Translations under genes and position numbers: made by a program | Source: Bosea beijingensis | GTDB taxonomy: Bacteria > Pseudomonadota > Alphaproteobacteria > Rhizobiales > Beijerinckiaceae | Reading direction: 5' to 3' | DNA: 64,000 bases | NCBI RefSeq assembly: GCF_030758975.1 | Contig: NZ_CP132359.1 | Coordinates: 4,339,528-4,403,527 of the forward strand | In this document: positions 9,084-18,169 of the stretch, piece after piece | How positions within the stretch are numbered: position 1 is the stretch's first letter | Layout of the letters: each line of letters begins with the position of its first letter | Notes under the pieces: generated by a model | Seen by the model: only the letters and a program-made list of their open reading frames with translations | Database searches by the model: none | What the model was told of the DNA's origin: nothing

Positions 9084-10162
9084 CCATCGACCGCGCGCAG
9101 AAGCGCTTCGGCTCCTATCTCGCGCTCGACGACGTCTCGATCGCGGTCGAGGACGGCGAGTTCCTGGCCGTGCTCGGCCCCTCCGGTTGCGGCAAGACCA
9201 CGCTGCTGCGCCAGATCGCGGGCTTCGACAAGCTCGACGGCGGCCGGATCAGCATCGGCGACCGGCTCGTCTCCTCGGCCGAAACCCATATTCCGCCCGA
9301 GCATCGCAAGCTCGGTATCGTCTTCCAGTCCTATGCGCTCTGGCCGCATATGACGGTGGCGGAGAACGTCGCCTATGGACTCACCGTCGCCGGCGTGCGT
9401 GACCCCGAACGGGCCAAGCGCGTCGCCGCGGCGCTCGACCTCGTCGGGCTGAACGGTTTTGCGGAACGCCGGCCCGGCCTGCTCTCCGGCGGCCAGCGCC
9501 AGCGCGTCGCGCTCGCCCGCTGCCTTGTCACCGAGCCTTCGCTGGTGCTGCTCGACGAGCCGCTCGCCAATCTCGATGTCCATCTGCGCGCCTCGATGGA
9601 GGAGGAGTTCTCGCGCTTCCACGAGCGCACCGGCACGACCATGGTCTACATCACCCATGACCAGGCCGAGGCCATGGCGCTGGCCGATCGCATCGCCGTG
9701 ATGGATCGCGGTCGCCTGCTCCAGCTTGCGACGCCCTCGCTGCTCTATCGCGAACCCGCCAACGTGACCGTCGCCGGCTTCATCGGCGAAGGCATGGTGC
9801 TGCCGGCAACGATCCTCACCGCGCCTCAAGCTGGCCATTGCAAGGTCAGCGTGCTCGGCGTCGAGGCGATGGTGCGCTGCCGGCCCGACCAAGCCGTTAC
9901 CGGCCAGGCAAAACTCTGCCTGCGCGCCCGCGATATCGGTATCGCCTCAACCGGGCAGGAAGGCCTCCCGGCCACGGTCGAGCGCCTGTCCTATCAGGGT
10001 GGCTTCTTCCGCATGGAGGCGCGGCCCGCCAACAACCAGGACATCGTCCTGCATCTCGACGCGGCCGAGCCCGCTCCAGCCCAGGCCGGGGAGACGATCC
10101 GCATCGCCATCACCGACGGCTGGGTCATCCCGGAGAGCATCCCCCTGGACAAGGCTGCGTGA
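9071..10162 (+). CDS. ABC transporter ATP-binding protein, FbpC/PotA type
   Basis: This 363-aa ATPase starts at a GTG overlapping the permease gene. It carries Walker A (GPSGCGKTT, Lys42), signature LSGGQRQRVALA, Walker B LVLLDEPLANLD and the H-loop THDQAEAMALAD. A C-terminal TOBE-like domain (about 280-363) is typical of importer ATPases of the CUT1/FbpC class. It powers the importer formed by the two preceding gene products. Confidence 0.93.
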   Translation: MARLTIDRAQKRFGSYLALDDVSIAVEDGEFLAVLGPSGCGKTTLLRQIAGFDKLDGGRISIGDRLVSSAETHIPPEHRKLGIVFQSYALWPHMTVAENVAYGLTVAGVRDPERAKRVAAALDLVGLNGFAERRPGLLSGGQRQRVALARCLVTEPSLVLLDEPLANLDVHLRASMEEEFSRFHERTGTTMVYITHDQAEAMALADRIAVMDRGRLLQLATPSLLYREPANVTVAGFIGEGMVLPATILTAPQAGHCKVSVLGVEAMVRCRPDQAVTGQAKLCLRARDIGIASTGQEGLPATVERLSYQGGFFRMEARPANNQDIVLHLDAAEPAPAQAGETIRIAITDGWVIPESIPLDKAA

Positions 10163-10172
10163 GACCGGCGGC

Positions 10173-11318
10173 ATGAGACTGACGATTTATGGCGGGGTCG
10201 GCGAGAAGGGCCGGACCTGCATCGGCGTCGAGCATGGCGGAACCCGGCTCCTCCTCGATGCCGGCGTCGACACCAGCGCACGAGGGATCGCCTACCACCC
10301 GGCGATCACGCGAGCCGAACTCGAACGCATCGACGCGATCATCGTGACCCACGCCCATGAGGACCATGTCGCAGCGCTGGGCTGGTGCCTCGCCAACGGC
10401 TTTGCCGGCCGGATCCTGATGTCGGCCGAATCCGCGAGCGAAGCGGATGCGACGCTGGCCGCCTATGCGACGCCGGAGGAGCGGAAGCTCGCCGGACAAG
10501 CCCCCGTCGAGATCGTCAACGCCGGCATGGACTTCGCCATAGGGCCGATCGCGATCCACACCGGCCGCAGCGGCCATGTCGTTGGCGGCATCTGGTGTCA
10601 CCTGAGCGCAGACGGGCGCAGCCTCGGCTATTGCGGCGACATCGTGCCGGATAGCCCGGTCTTCGCCATGGACGCGCTGCCCTCCTGCGACCTGCTGCTG
10701 GTCGATGCCTCCTACGGCGCCGACCACACTCCCGCCGCCGAACGCGGCGCAGCCATCAAGCGCTGGCTCGCCAATCATCCGCAAGGCGCCGTGCTGCCGA
10801 CACCGCTTTCCGGCCGCTCCGTCGAGCTGATCGGACTGATCGACACACCGATCGCGATCCACCCCTCGATGCGCGAGGCGCTCGCCCAGCAGATCGCGGC
10901 TTCGACGTGGCTCAAGCCAGGTGCAGCCGACATTCTCTCGGCACGGTTTGCCGAAGCGCTGCTCTGGGAGGAAGGACAGCCCCTGCCGGAGGCCGCCCTG
11001 CTCGTCGATGACGGCATGGGGCTTGCCGGCCCCTCCAAGGCCGCACTCGCCCACGCCCGCCGCGAGCGTCATCCGGTCCTGCTGACCGGCGGGATTCCCA
11101 AGGACAGCCCGGCCGATCTCATGCTGGCCGCGAGCGAGGCCGAATGGCTGCGCTTCCCGACCCACCCAACCCTCCCGGAGAACATCGCGCTCGCCGCGGC
11201 CAGCGGCGCCGGCCGCATCCTCGCCCATTCCTGCAATGCCGCGACCGCTGCCGCGCTCGCGGCCGACATTCCCAAGCTCGTCACCGGCTTGAAGCCAGGC
11301 GATACCATCGAGATCTGA
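10173..11318 (+). CDS. MBL-fold metallo-hydrolase, RNase J/beta-CASP-like
   Basis: This 381-aa protein has the full metallo-beta-lactamase metal motif THAHEDH (HxHxDH, about residues 52-58), a downstream metal His in GHVVGG and Asp in CGDIVPD. The second half resembles a shortened beta-CASP region ending in ILAHSCNA and a C-terminal LKPGDTIEI strand. Such enzymes usually hydrolyse phosphodiesters (RNA, cyclic phosphates). Start at ATG 10173, 11 nt after the ATPase stop, places it in the uptake operon. A role on a phosphodiester of the imported ligand, rather than RNA, is suggested by context only. Confidence 0.8.
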   Translation: MRLTIYGGVGEKGRTCIGVEHGGTRLLLDAGVDTSARGIAYHPAITRAELERIDAIIVTHAHEDHVAALGWCLANGFAGRILMSAESASEADATLAAYATPEERKLAGQAPVEIVNAGMDFAIGPIAIHTGRSGHVVGGIWCHLSADGRSLGYCGDIVPDSPVFAMDALPSCDLLLVDASYGADHTPAAERGAAIKRWLANHPQGAVLPTPLSGRSVELIGLIDTPIAIHPSMREALAQQIAASTWLKPGAADILSARFAEALLWEEGQPLPEAALLVDDGMGLAGPSKAALAHARRERHPVLLTGGIPKDSPADLMLAASEAEWLRFPTHPTLPENIALAAASGAGRILAHSCNAATAAALAADIPKLVTGLKPGDTIEI

Positions 11319-11320
11319 CC

Positions 11321-12085
11321 ATGCGCATCCTCATCGCCAATGACGACGGCATCGACGCTCCCGGCATCGCCCTGCTGCGCAAGGCCGCCGCGCGCGTCGC
11401 TTCCGACATCTGGATCGTCGCGCCCGAGCGGAAATGGACGGCCGCGAGCCATCATCTCTCCTTCGATAGGGAATTGACGCTGAGCCGGCGCGAACCGCAG
11501 GTCTACGCGCTGAACGGTACACCGGCCGATTGCGTCGTCGCGGCGATGACCGCGCTGTTCCGCGAGGGCGGCCAGCCCGATCTCGTGCTCTCCGGCGTCA
11601 ATGACGGGCGCAACGCCGCCGAGGATGCCGCCTATTCCGGCACGCTCTCGATCGCCCGCGAGGCAAGCTTCTGGAACCTTCCGGCCATCGGCTTCTCCCG
11701 CACCAAGGGCGGAACCTCCGAGGAGCGCGACGTCGCCGCGCTCGCCGCCCTGATCGAGAATCTCTGGCGGATGCGCGCTGAATGGACCCGGGAGGGCACG
11801 TTCCTGAGCGTGAACCTCCCGAAAGAGCTGCCGGCCAAGGTGGGACTCGCCGGCATCGGACGCGACAAGATCGCGGGCGCGGCTGATATCGTCTCGGAAG
11901 AAGGCGTGAAGATCGTCTGGCGCATCCGACGCGGCCGGCCGCACACGAGCCGTCCCGGCGACGAGAACAGCTTGATCGATTCAGGCCGCATCGCCATCGT
12001 CCGCCATTGCTGGAGCGATGGCGCGCCCTTGGATGTGAGCTTTGCAGGGGAGTTGAACGCGGCGCTGCAGCGGCCCGCCGGATAG
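11321..12085 (+). CDS. surE: SurE-family 5'-nucleotidase/acid phosphatase
   Basis: This 254-aa protein is SurE-like. The N-terminal metal motif is NDDGIDAPG (Asp pair at residues 8-9), followed by GTPADCV and SGVNDGRNAAEDAAYSGT. SurE enzymes remove phosphate from nucleotides and other phosphate esters with a divalent metal. It starts 2 nt after the MBL gene stop, so it is the last gene of the catabolic operon. This is not the usual housekeeping surE context (beside pcm or nlpD), so it may be a paralogue recruited to dephosphorylate the operon's substrate. Confidence 0.88.
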   Translation: MRILIANDDGIDAPGIALLRKAAARVASDIWIVAPERKWTAASHHLSFDRELTLSRREPQVYALNGTPADCVVAAMTALFREGGQPDLVLSGVNDGRNAAEDAAYSGTLSIAREASFWNLPAIGFSRTKGGTSEERDVAALAALIENLWRMRAEWTREGTFLSVNLPKELPAKVGLAGIGRDKIAGAADIVSEEGVKIVWRIRRGRPHTSRPGDENSLIDSGRIAIVRHCWSDGAPLDVSFAGELNAALQRPAG

Positions 12086-12112
12086 CACATACTGATTCTG
12101 CTCTGAAACACG

Positions 12113-12144
12113 CCGTCATCCCCGGGCTTGCCCCGGGATGACGG
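12113..12144. terminator. Palindromic repeat hairpin between convergent genes
   Basis: CCGTCATCCC (12113-12122) pairs perfectly with GGGATGACGG (12135-12144). After one C/C mismatch there are three more pairs and a CTTG loop. It sits between the convergent SurE and ABC-exporter genes and shares CCCGGGATGAC with the repeat at 33-64. It is probably a dispersed extragenic palindrome that can serve as a bidirectional terminator; no U-tract is evident. Confidence 0.55.
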
Positions 12145-12171
12145 CATGGATCCACGGCCAAATCGGCAGGC

Positions 12172-13992
12172 TCAGCCTTCCAGAAACTGCATCCGGTGCA
12201 GCCGGGCATAGGCGCCGTCGCGCGCCAGCAACTCGTCGTGGCTGCCGGTCTCGACGACCTTGCCCTCGTCCATGACCACGATCATGTCGGCCTCGCGGAT
12301 GGTCGACAGCCGGTGCGCGATGACGATGGTCGTGCGCCCCTTCATCAGCGACGCCAGGGCCTGCTGGACGAGCCGCTCCGATTCCGTGTCGAGCGCGCTT
12401 GTCGCCTCGTCGAGCAGCAGGATCGGCGCGTTCTTCAGGATAGCGCGCGCGATCGCGATGCGCTGGCGCTCGCCGCCCGAGAGCTTGTGGCCGCGCTCGC
12501 CGACCGGGGCGTCGTAGCCGCCAGGCATAGCCATGATGAAGTCATGCGCGGCGGCAGCCTTCGCGGCAGCGATGATCTCCTCCTCCGAGGCTTCCGGTCG
12601 CCCGAAGGTGATATTCGCCCGCACGCTGTCGTCGAAGAGCACGACGTCCTGGCTGACGACGCCGACCTGCCGGCGCAAGCTCCGCAGCGTGACGTTGCGC
12701 AGGTCCTGCCCGTCGATCTCGATCCGACCCTCGTTCGGGTCGTAGAGGCGCGGCACCAGCGCGAGCAGCGTCGACTTGCCCGAGCCCGAGCGGCCGACCA
12801 GAGCCATGGTCTTGCCGCCCTGCGCAACGAGATCGATGCCTTCCAGCGCGCGCTGGTCCTCGCGATAACGGAAGCGCAGATGGCGGAAGGCGACCTCGCC
12901 GGCCCCGACCGAAAGCGGCTTCGCATCGGGGCGGTCCAGCACCTGCGGCTTCTCGTCCATCAGCGCGTAGTAGCGCTTCAATGAAGCCCCGGCCTCCTGG
13001 ACGATGGCGTTGAGATTGCCGAGCGAGCGCATTGGCTGGGCCGCGAGCAGCAGCGCCGAGACATAGCCGGTGAAATCGCCGACCGTCGAATTGCCGGAGG
13101 TGATGCGCACACCGATGGCGGCCAGCACGCCTGCAACCGCAAGGCCGCCGCCGACCTCGAGCAGCGGATCGAGCCGGCCGCGCGCATTGGCCGCCTTCAT
13201 CTTCAGCGCCCGGATCGCCTCGAAGGCGTTGGCGGCGCGGCTCTTCAGATAGGGTTCGAGACGGTCGGTCTTGGCGACGCGGGCGCCCTGCAGGCTCTCG
13301 GTGACGAGATTGGCCATCAGGCCAGTCTGTTCCTGTTGGGAATTGGCCATGCGCCGGAGCTTGCGGCCGATCTTGCCGATCGGATGAGCGATCACCGGCG
13401 CGATCAGCAGCACGACCAGCGTCATCTGCCAGTCGATCCAGATCAGCGCGCCGACCAGCGCGATCGCCGTGACCACGTCACGGATCGCGATATTGACGAT
13501 GCGGGTCAGCGCTTCCTTGACGAAGGTGAAGTCCGTCGTGAAGCGCTGGGTCAGCGAGGCCGGGTTCTCGCGTTGAAGCTGCGCCAGATCGGCATCGATC
13601 AGATGGCCGTAGAGCGCCGTCTGCATGTTCGCCTCGATGCGGCTCACGACATTATTGGTCATCACCGTCTGGGCGAGCAGGGAGAAACCCTTGATCGCAG
13701 TAACGATCACCACGACGGTCGCGACCGCGTTGATGACGCCGATATCGTAGCCGATCGATTTCGAGACCAGCCGTTCCATGCGCCGGACGAAGCCGGTCGA
13801 TTCGGCCGTCAGCGGGTCGGCGAAGGCGTCGAACGCCGCCTTGATCAATAGCGGGTAGAAGCTCGTCGTCGCCGCGATGACCACGACGAGCCCGAGAATC
13901 ATCAGCATCTGCGGGAGATAGGACCTGACCTGCTCGCGCCAGACACGGGCAAAGAGCGCGAGGGTATCGTCGGTGACGCGGCCGATCTTCAT
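12172..13992 (-). CDS. MsbA-like ABC exporter (fused permease-ATPase)
   Basis: This 606-aa half-transporter has an N-terminal six-helix ABC membrane domain (about 30-330) and a C-terminal ATPase. Walker A is GRSGSGKST, the signature is LSGGERQRIAIA and Walker B is ILLLDEATSALD. Length and order match the MsbA lipid A/phospholipid flippase family, though multidrug exporters look alike. It is convergent with the catabolic operon. The ATG at 13990-13992 is accepted. Substrate assignment is by family only. Confidence 0.85.
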   Translation of the reverse strand: MKIGRVTDDTLALFARVWREQVRSYLPQMLMILGLVVVIAATTSFYPLLIKAAFDAFADPLTAESTGFVRRMERLVSKSIGYDIGVINAVATVVVIVTAIKGFSLLAQTVMTNNVVSRIEANMQTALYGHLIDADLAQLQRENPASLTQRFTTDFTFVKEALTRIVNIAIRDVVTAIALVGALIWIDWQMTLVVLLIAPVIAHPIGKIGRKLRRMANSQQEQTGLMANLVTESLQGARVAKTDRLEPYLKSRAANAFEAIRALKMKAANARGRLDPLLEVGGGLAVAGVLAAIGVRITSGNSTVGDFTGYVSALLLAAQPMRSLGNLNAIVQEAGASLKRYYALMDEKPQVLDRPDAKPLSVGAGEVAFRHLRFRYREDQRALEGIDLVAQGGKTMALVGRSGSGKSTLLALVPRLYDPNEGRIEIDGQDLRNVTLRSLRRQVGVVSQDVVLFDDSVRANITFGRPEASEEEIIAAAKAAAAHDFIMAMPGGYDAPVGERGHKLSGGERQRIAIARAILKNAPILLLDEATSALDTESERLVQQALASLMKGRTTIVIAHRLSTIREADMIVVMDEGKVVETGSHDELLARDGAYARLHRMQFLEG

Positions 13993-14112
13993 GCCGGGGG
14001 CCTATCATGGCAGACCTGCAAGCGCCACTGGCGCATGGCGGGGCCTGAATGAGGGGCCTTGCTACCGACACGAAGCTGTCTTCCCATGGCCACAACCGAC
14101 TCAGGAGACTTC

Positions 14113-15249
14113 ATGCCGCTATCCCCGCCGGCCCAGCCCGGCCAGAGCTTCGCCGAGATCGAAACCCCCGCCCTCGTGCTCGATCTCGATGCGTTCGAGC
14201 GCAATCTCGTCGCCATGGCGGCTTTCACCCAGGCCCATGGCATCCGGCTCCGGCCCCATGCCAAGTCGCACAAGAGCCCGGAGATCGCGCTGCGCCAGAT
14301 CGCCCATGGCGCGGTCGGGCAATGCTGCCAGAAGGTCGGGGAAGCGGAAATACTGGTCGCCGGCGGCGTCGGCGACGTGCTGGTCACCAACGAGATCGTC
14401 GGCGCGTCCAAGCTCGATCGTCTCGCCCGCATCGCCCGCTCGGCGAAGATCGGTCTCTGCGTCGACCATCCCGACGGCGTGCGCGAGGCGGCGGAGGCCG
14501 CGGCCCGCAACGACGTGACGCTCGATGTCTATGTCGAGATCGATGTCGGCGGCCGGCGCTGCGGCGCCGCGCCCGGCGAAGCAGCCGTCCGTCTGGCGGA
14601 AGCGATCGCGCGCTCCAACACGCTGCGCTTCGCCGGTATCCATGCCTATCACGGCTCGGCCCAGCACATGCGCTCGATCGACGAGCGCCGTGAGGCGATC
14701 GAGCGATCCGGCCTCGCCGCCCGCAACACGATCGAACGGCTCAAGCATCACGGCCTGCCTTGCGAAATCGTCACCGGCGCCGGAACCGGCACCCATGAGC
14801 TGGAGACCCAGTCCGGCGTCTGGAACGAGATCCAGCCCGGCTCCTACATCTTCATGGACGCCGATTACGCCCGCAATCGCCAGGCCGACGGCACGCCCTT
14901 CCGCAGCTTCGAGCATGCGCTCTTCGTGCTCGCCGGCGTGATGAGCAAGCCAGTGCCGGACCGCGCGATCGTCGATGCGGGCCACAAATCGGCGGCGGTC
15001 GATTCCGGCATGCCGGTGCCATTCCGCCGCGAGGGCGTGATCTATACCAAGCCATCCGACGAGCACGGCATCCTGACCGGCGATCCGGTCGCGGTGCCGC
15101 ATCGCGGCGACCGCCTGCTGCTGATCCCCGGCCATTGCGACCCGACGGTCAACCTGCACGACTGGTATGTCTGCGTCCGCGGCCTGCACGGGCCCGATGC
15201 CCATGTCGAGGCGCTCTGGCCCGTCGCCGCCCGCGGTGCCCTGATCTGA
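14113..15249 (+). CDS. DSD1-family PLP enzyme (D-threonine aldolase/beta-hydroxyaspartate aldolase-like)
   Basis: This 378-aa protein has an alanine-racemase-like N-terminal barrel with the PLP lysine in RPHAKSHK (near residue 39) and a C-terminal domain with the metal-binding GHCDPTVN motif (His-x-Asp) seen in D-threonine aldolases and D-serine dehydratases. Such enzymes cleave or eliminate beta-hydroxy amino acids with PLP and a divalent metal. The ATG at 14113 follows AGGAG (14103-14107). BhcC of the beta-hydroxyaspartate cycle belongs here, but no other bhc gene is nearby. It is followed 7 nt later by an unknown gene, probably cotranscribed. Confidence 0.85.
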   Translation: MPLSPPAQPGQSFAEIETPALVLDLDAFERNLVAMAAFTQAHGIRLRPHAKSHKSPEIALRQIAHGAVGQCCQKVGEAEILVAGGVGDVLVTNEIVGASKLDRLARIARSAKIGLCVDHPDGVREAAEAAARNDVTLDVYVEIDVGGRRCGAAPGEAAVRLAEAIARSNTLRFAGIHAYHGSAQHMRSIDERREAIERSGLAARNTIERLKHHGLPCEIVTGAGTGTHELETQSGVWNEIQPGSYIFMDADYARNRQADGTPFRSFEHALFVLAGVMSKPVPDRAIVDAGHKSAAVDSGMPVPFRREGVIYTKPSDEHGILTGDPVAVPHRGDRLLLIPGHCDPTVNLHDWYVCVRGLHGPDAHVEALWPVAARGALI

Positions 15250-15256
15250 GCAGGCG

Positions 15257-16033
15257 ATGCTCGCCGAGCTTGTCCTGAGCCTGGCTACACCGGCCGCGCG
15301 GATGACGCGCCGGCTCGGCCTCGTCGGGGAAAGCGTCGCGCTCTGGGCGCGCGGCAACCGGCAGCATCGGGCCTGGAGCTCCCATCACGAGCGCTGTCGC
15401 GCGGTGCTGACAGGGGTCATGGCAGAGCTGCCGCAACATCGGAAGGCCGTGGTCCTTGGCTCGGGCCTGCTGCGCGACATCCCGCTCGACCTGCTCTGCG
15501 AGCGCTTCGAGCAGGTTCTACTGGTCGATGCCGTCCACCTGCCGCAGATCCGCTTGCGCATGCGCTTCCGGCCAAAGGTCACACTCCTGACCCGCGACCT
15601 CACCGGCATCATGGGCTGGCTTGCCGAAGAAGACGGCGGACGTATCGGCCCGCTGGCCGACCTGATCGCCGATCCGGCCATCGATCTCGTCATCTCCGCC
15701 AATCTGATGTCGCAGCTTGCCTGGCCGATAGAGGACTGGCTGGACGATCATCCTGCTCGCGCGAAGCAGCTCCCGGCTGGCCTGCCGGCGCAATGCATTG
15801 CCTGGCATCTCGCCGACCTCCGCCGCTTCCCCGGCCGTGTCGTCCTGCTGAGCGATGTCGAGATGATCGAGCGTGACCGGGCGGGCGCGGTCACCGACCG
15901 CTTCGATCTCACGCGCGGGGTCGCACTGCCGCCACCTGATGAAAGCTGGGACTGGCCAGTCGCGCCCTTCGGCGAAGCCGAGCGCGACCGCGAAAGCATC
16001 CACCGCGTCGGCGCCTGGAGGGATTTCCGTTAA
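15257..16033 (+). CDS. Hypothetical protein, possible methyltransferase fold
   Basis: This 258-aa protein is not a family I recognise. The segment VVLGSGLLRDIPLDLL (about residues 65-80) followed by VLLVDAVHLPQ looks like the SAM-binding strand-loop and acidic second strand of a Rossmann methyltransferase. DLVISANLMSQLAWP resembles strand 4 with its loop. No clear catalytic motif was found. It starts 7 nt after the PLP enzyme gene and converges on obgE. Confidence 0.7.
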   Translation: MLAELVLSLATPAARMTRRLGLVGESVALWARGNRQHRAWSSHHERCRAVLTGVMAELPQHRKAVVLGSGLLRDIPLDLLCERFEQVLLVDAVHLPQIRLRMRFRPKVTLLTRDLTGIMGWLAEEDGGRIGPLADLIADPAIDLVISANLMSQLAWPIEDWLDDHPARAKQLPAGLPAQCIAWHLADLRRFPGRVVLLSDVEMIERDRAGAVTDRFDLTRGVALPPPDESWDWPVAPFGEAERDRESIHRVGAWRDFR

Positions 16034-16048
16034 AGAACCGGCTCCGCC

Positions 16049-17098
<1,050 letters not shown>

Positions 17099-17136
17099 TC
17101 ACTAGTGATGCGCGGAGGAAAGGGCAATGGACCGGA

Positions 17137-17970
17137 TCACGCCGCCTGCCGGAAAGCGCTCATCTCCTCGCGGAGCGCGTCGGCGAAGCGCTGCGCTGCC
17201 AGTCCCGGGCGCGGCGCCATGAGCAAGCCGACCGTCAGCTCGAACAGCGGCGGCAGCCCTTCAGCCGCCCCGAGGCGGCGCAGCGACGGCGGCACGGCAC
17301 TCTCGGTGATCGCCGTGACGCAGAACCCTCCTTCCACCGCTGAGAGCACGCCCGAGGTATGCGAGCAGGAAAAGACCAGCCGATATGCCCGCCCCGCGCT
17401 GCTCAGCGCCCCCAGCACACGCGAGCGTGCCCGGCAGCCCTCCGAGAACAGGGCGAGCGGCAGCGTCTCCTGCAGTTCCGGCCGGTGGCCGCGCGCCGCG
17501 ACCCAGATCATCGGCTCGCGCCGGAGCACCTCGCCCATCGGCCGGCTCGGGTCCTGCGAGACCACGGCGAGATCGAGGTCGCCAGCCTTGAGCGCCGGCT
17601 CGATCCGTTTCGAAAGGTCGCAATGCACCTCGAGCTCGACCTTGGGATGCTCCACCGCGAAACGCGCGATCAGCGGCCTGAGATAGGCATCCATGTAGTC
17701 GTCGGGCACGCCGATGCGCAGGCGGCCGGTCGGCGTCTCCCCGGCGAGATCGGCCAACGCCTCGCGCTCGACCGCGAGCAGGCGGCGCGCATGGGCGATC
17801 AGGCGCTCGCCGGCATCGGTCGGCGTCACGCCGCGGCGCGAACGCTCCAGCAGCTTGTGGCCGAGCTGGCTCTCCAGATCCTGGATGCGCACCGAGATCG
17901 CCGATTGCGTCCGGCCGAGCCGGGCGCTCGCCGCCGTGAAGCCGCCGGTCTCCGCCACGGCCACCAGCAT
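17137..17970 (-). CDS. LysR-family transcriptional regulator
   Basis: From the first ATG (17970) this gives 277 aa, with an N-terminal winged helix-turn-helix (AASARLGRTQSAISVRIQDLE) and a LysR substrate-binding domain (from about residue 75). That ATG would cut off the usual first helix. The same frame continues upstream as ITAHFDLAALG, the expected LysR N-terminus, starting with an ATA codon at 18003-18001 placed 6 nt after an AAGGAGG site. The real start is therefore probably this non-standard ATA. It diverges from the EamA transporter gene, its likely target. Confidence 0.88.
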   Translation of the reverse strand: MLVAVAETGGFTAASARLGRTQSAISVRIQDLESQLGHKLLERSRRGVTPTDAGERLIAHARRLLAVEREALADLAGETPTGRLRIGVPDDYMDAYLRPLIARFAVEHPKVELEVHCDLSKRIEPALKAGDLDLAVVSQDPSRPMGEVLRREPMIWVAARGHRPELQETLPLALFSEGCRARSRVLGALSSAGRAYRLVFSCSHTSGVLSAVEGGFCVTAITESAVPPSLRRLGAAEGLPPLFELTVGLLMAPRPGLAAQRFADALREEMSAFRQAA

Positions 17971-18169
17971 GCCGAGCGCGGCGAGGTCGAAATGAGCGGT
18001 TATGACGTGCCTCCTTCGGGCGTTCGCGATCGATCGGTTTTAAGAATGGTTAAATCAGAATAATCCGTTTTTCCGATTGAAGGAAGCGGCCTATAGCATC
18101 GGCTGAACGAGGCCGAGCAGACCGCGCCGTCGCGGCCGAAGCTGGCTTCACCTTTTGTCAGAAGACACC

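Noticed and set aside
6346..10162. Ferric iron ABC transporter
   Set aside because: Although the proteins resemble FbpABC, the ferric tyrosine pair is missing and the operon is enzymatic, so iron was not used as the call.
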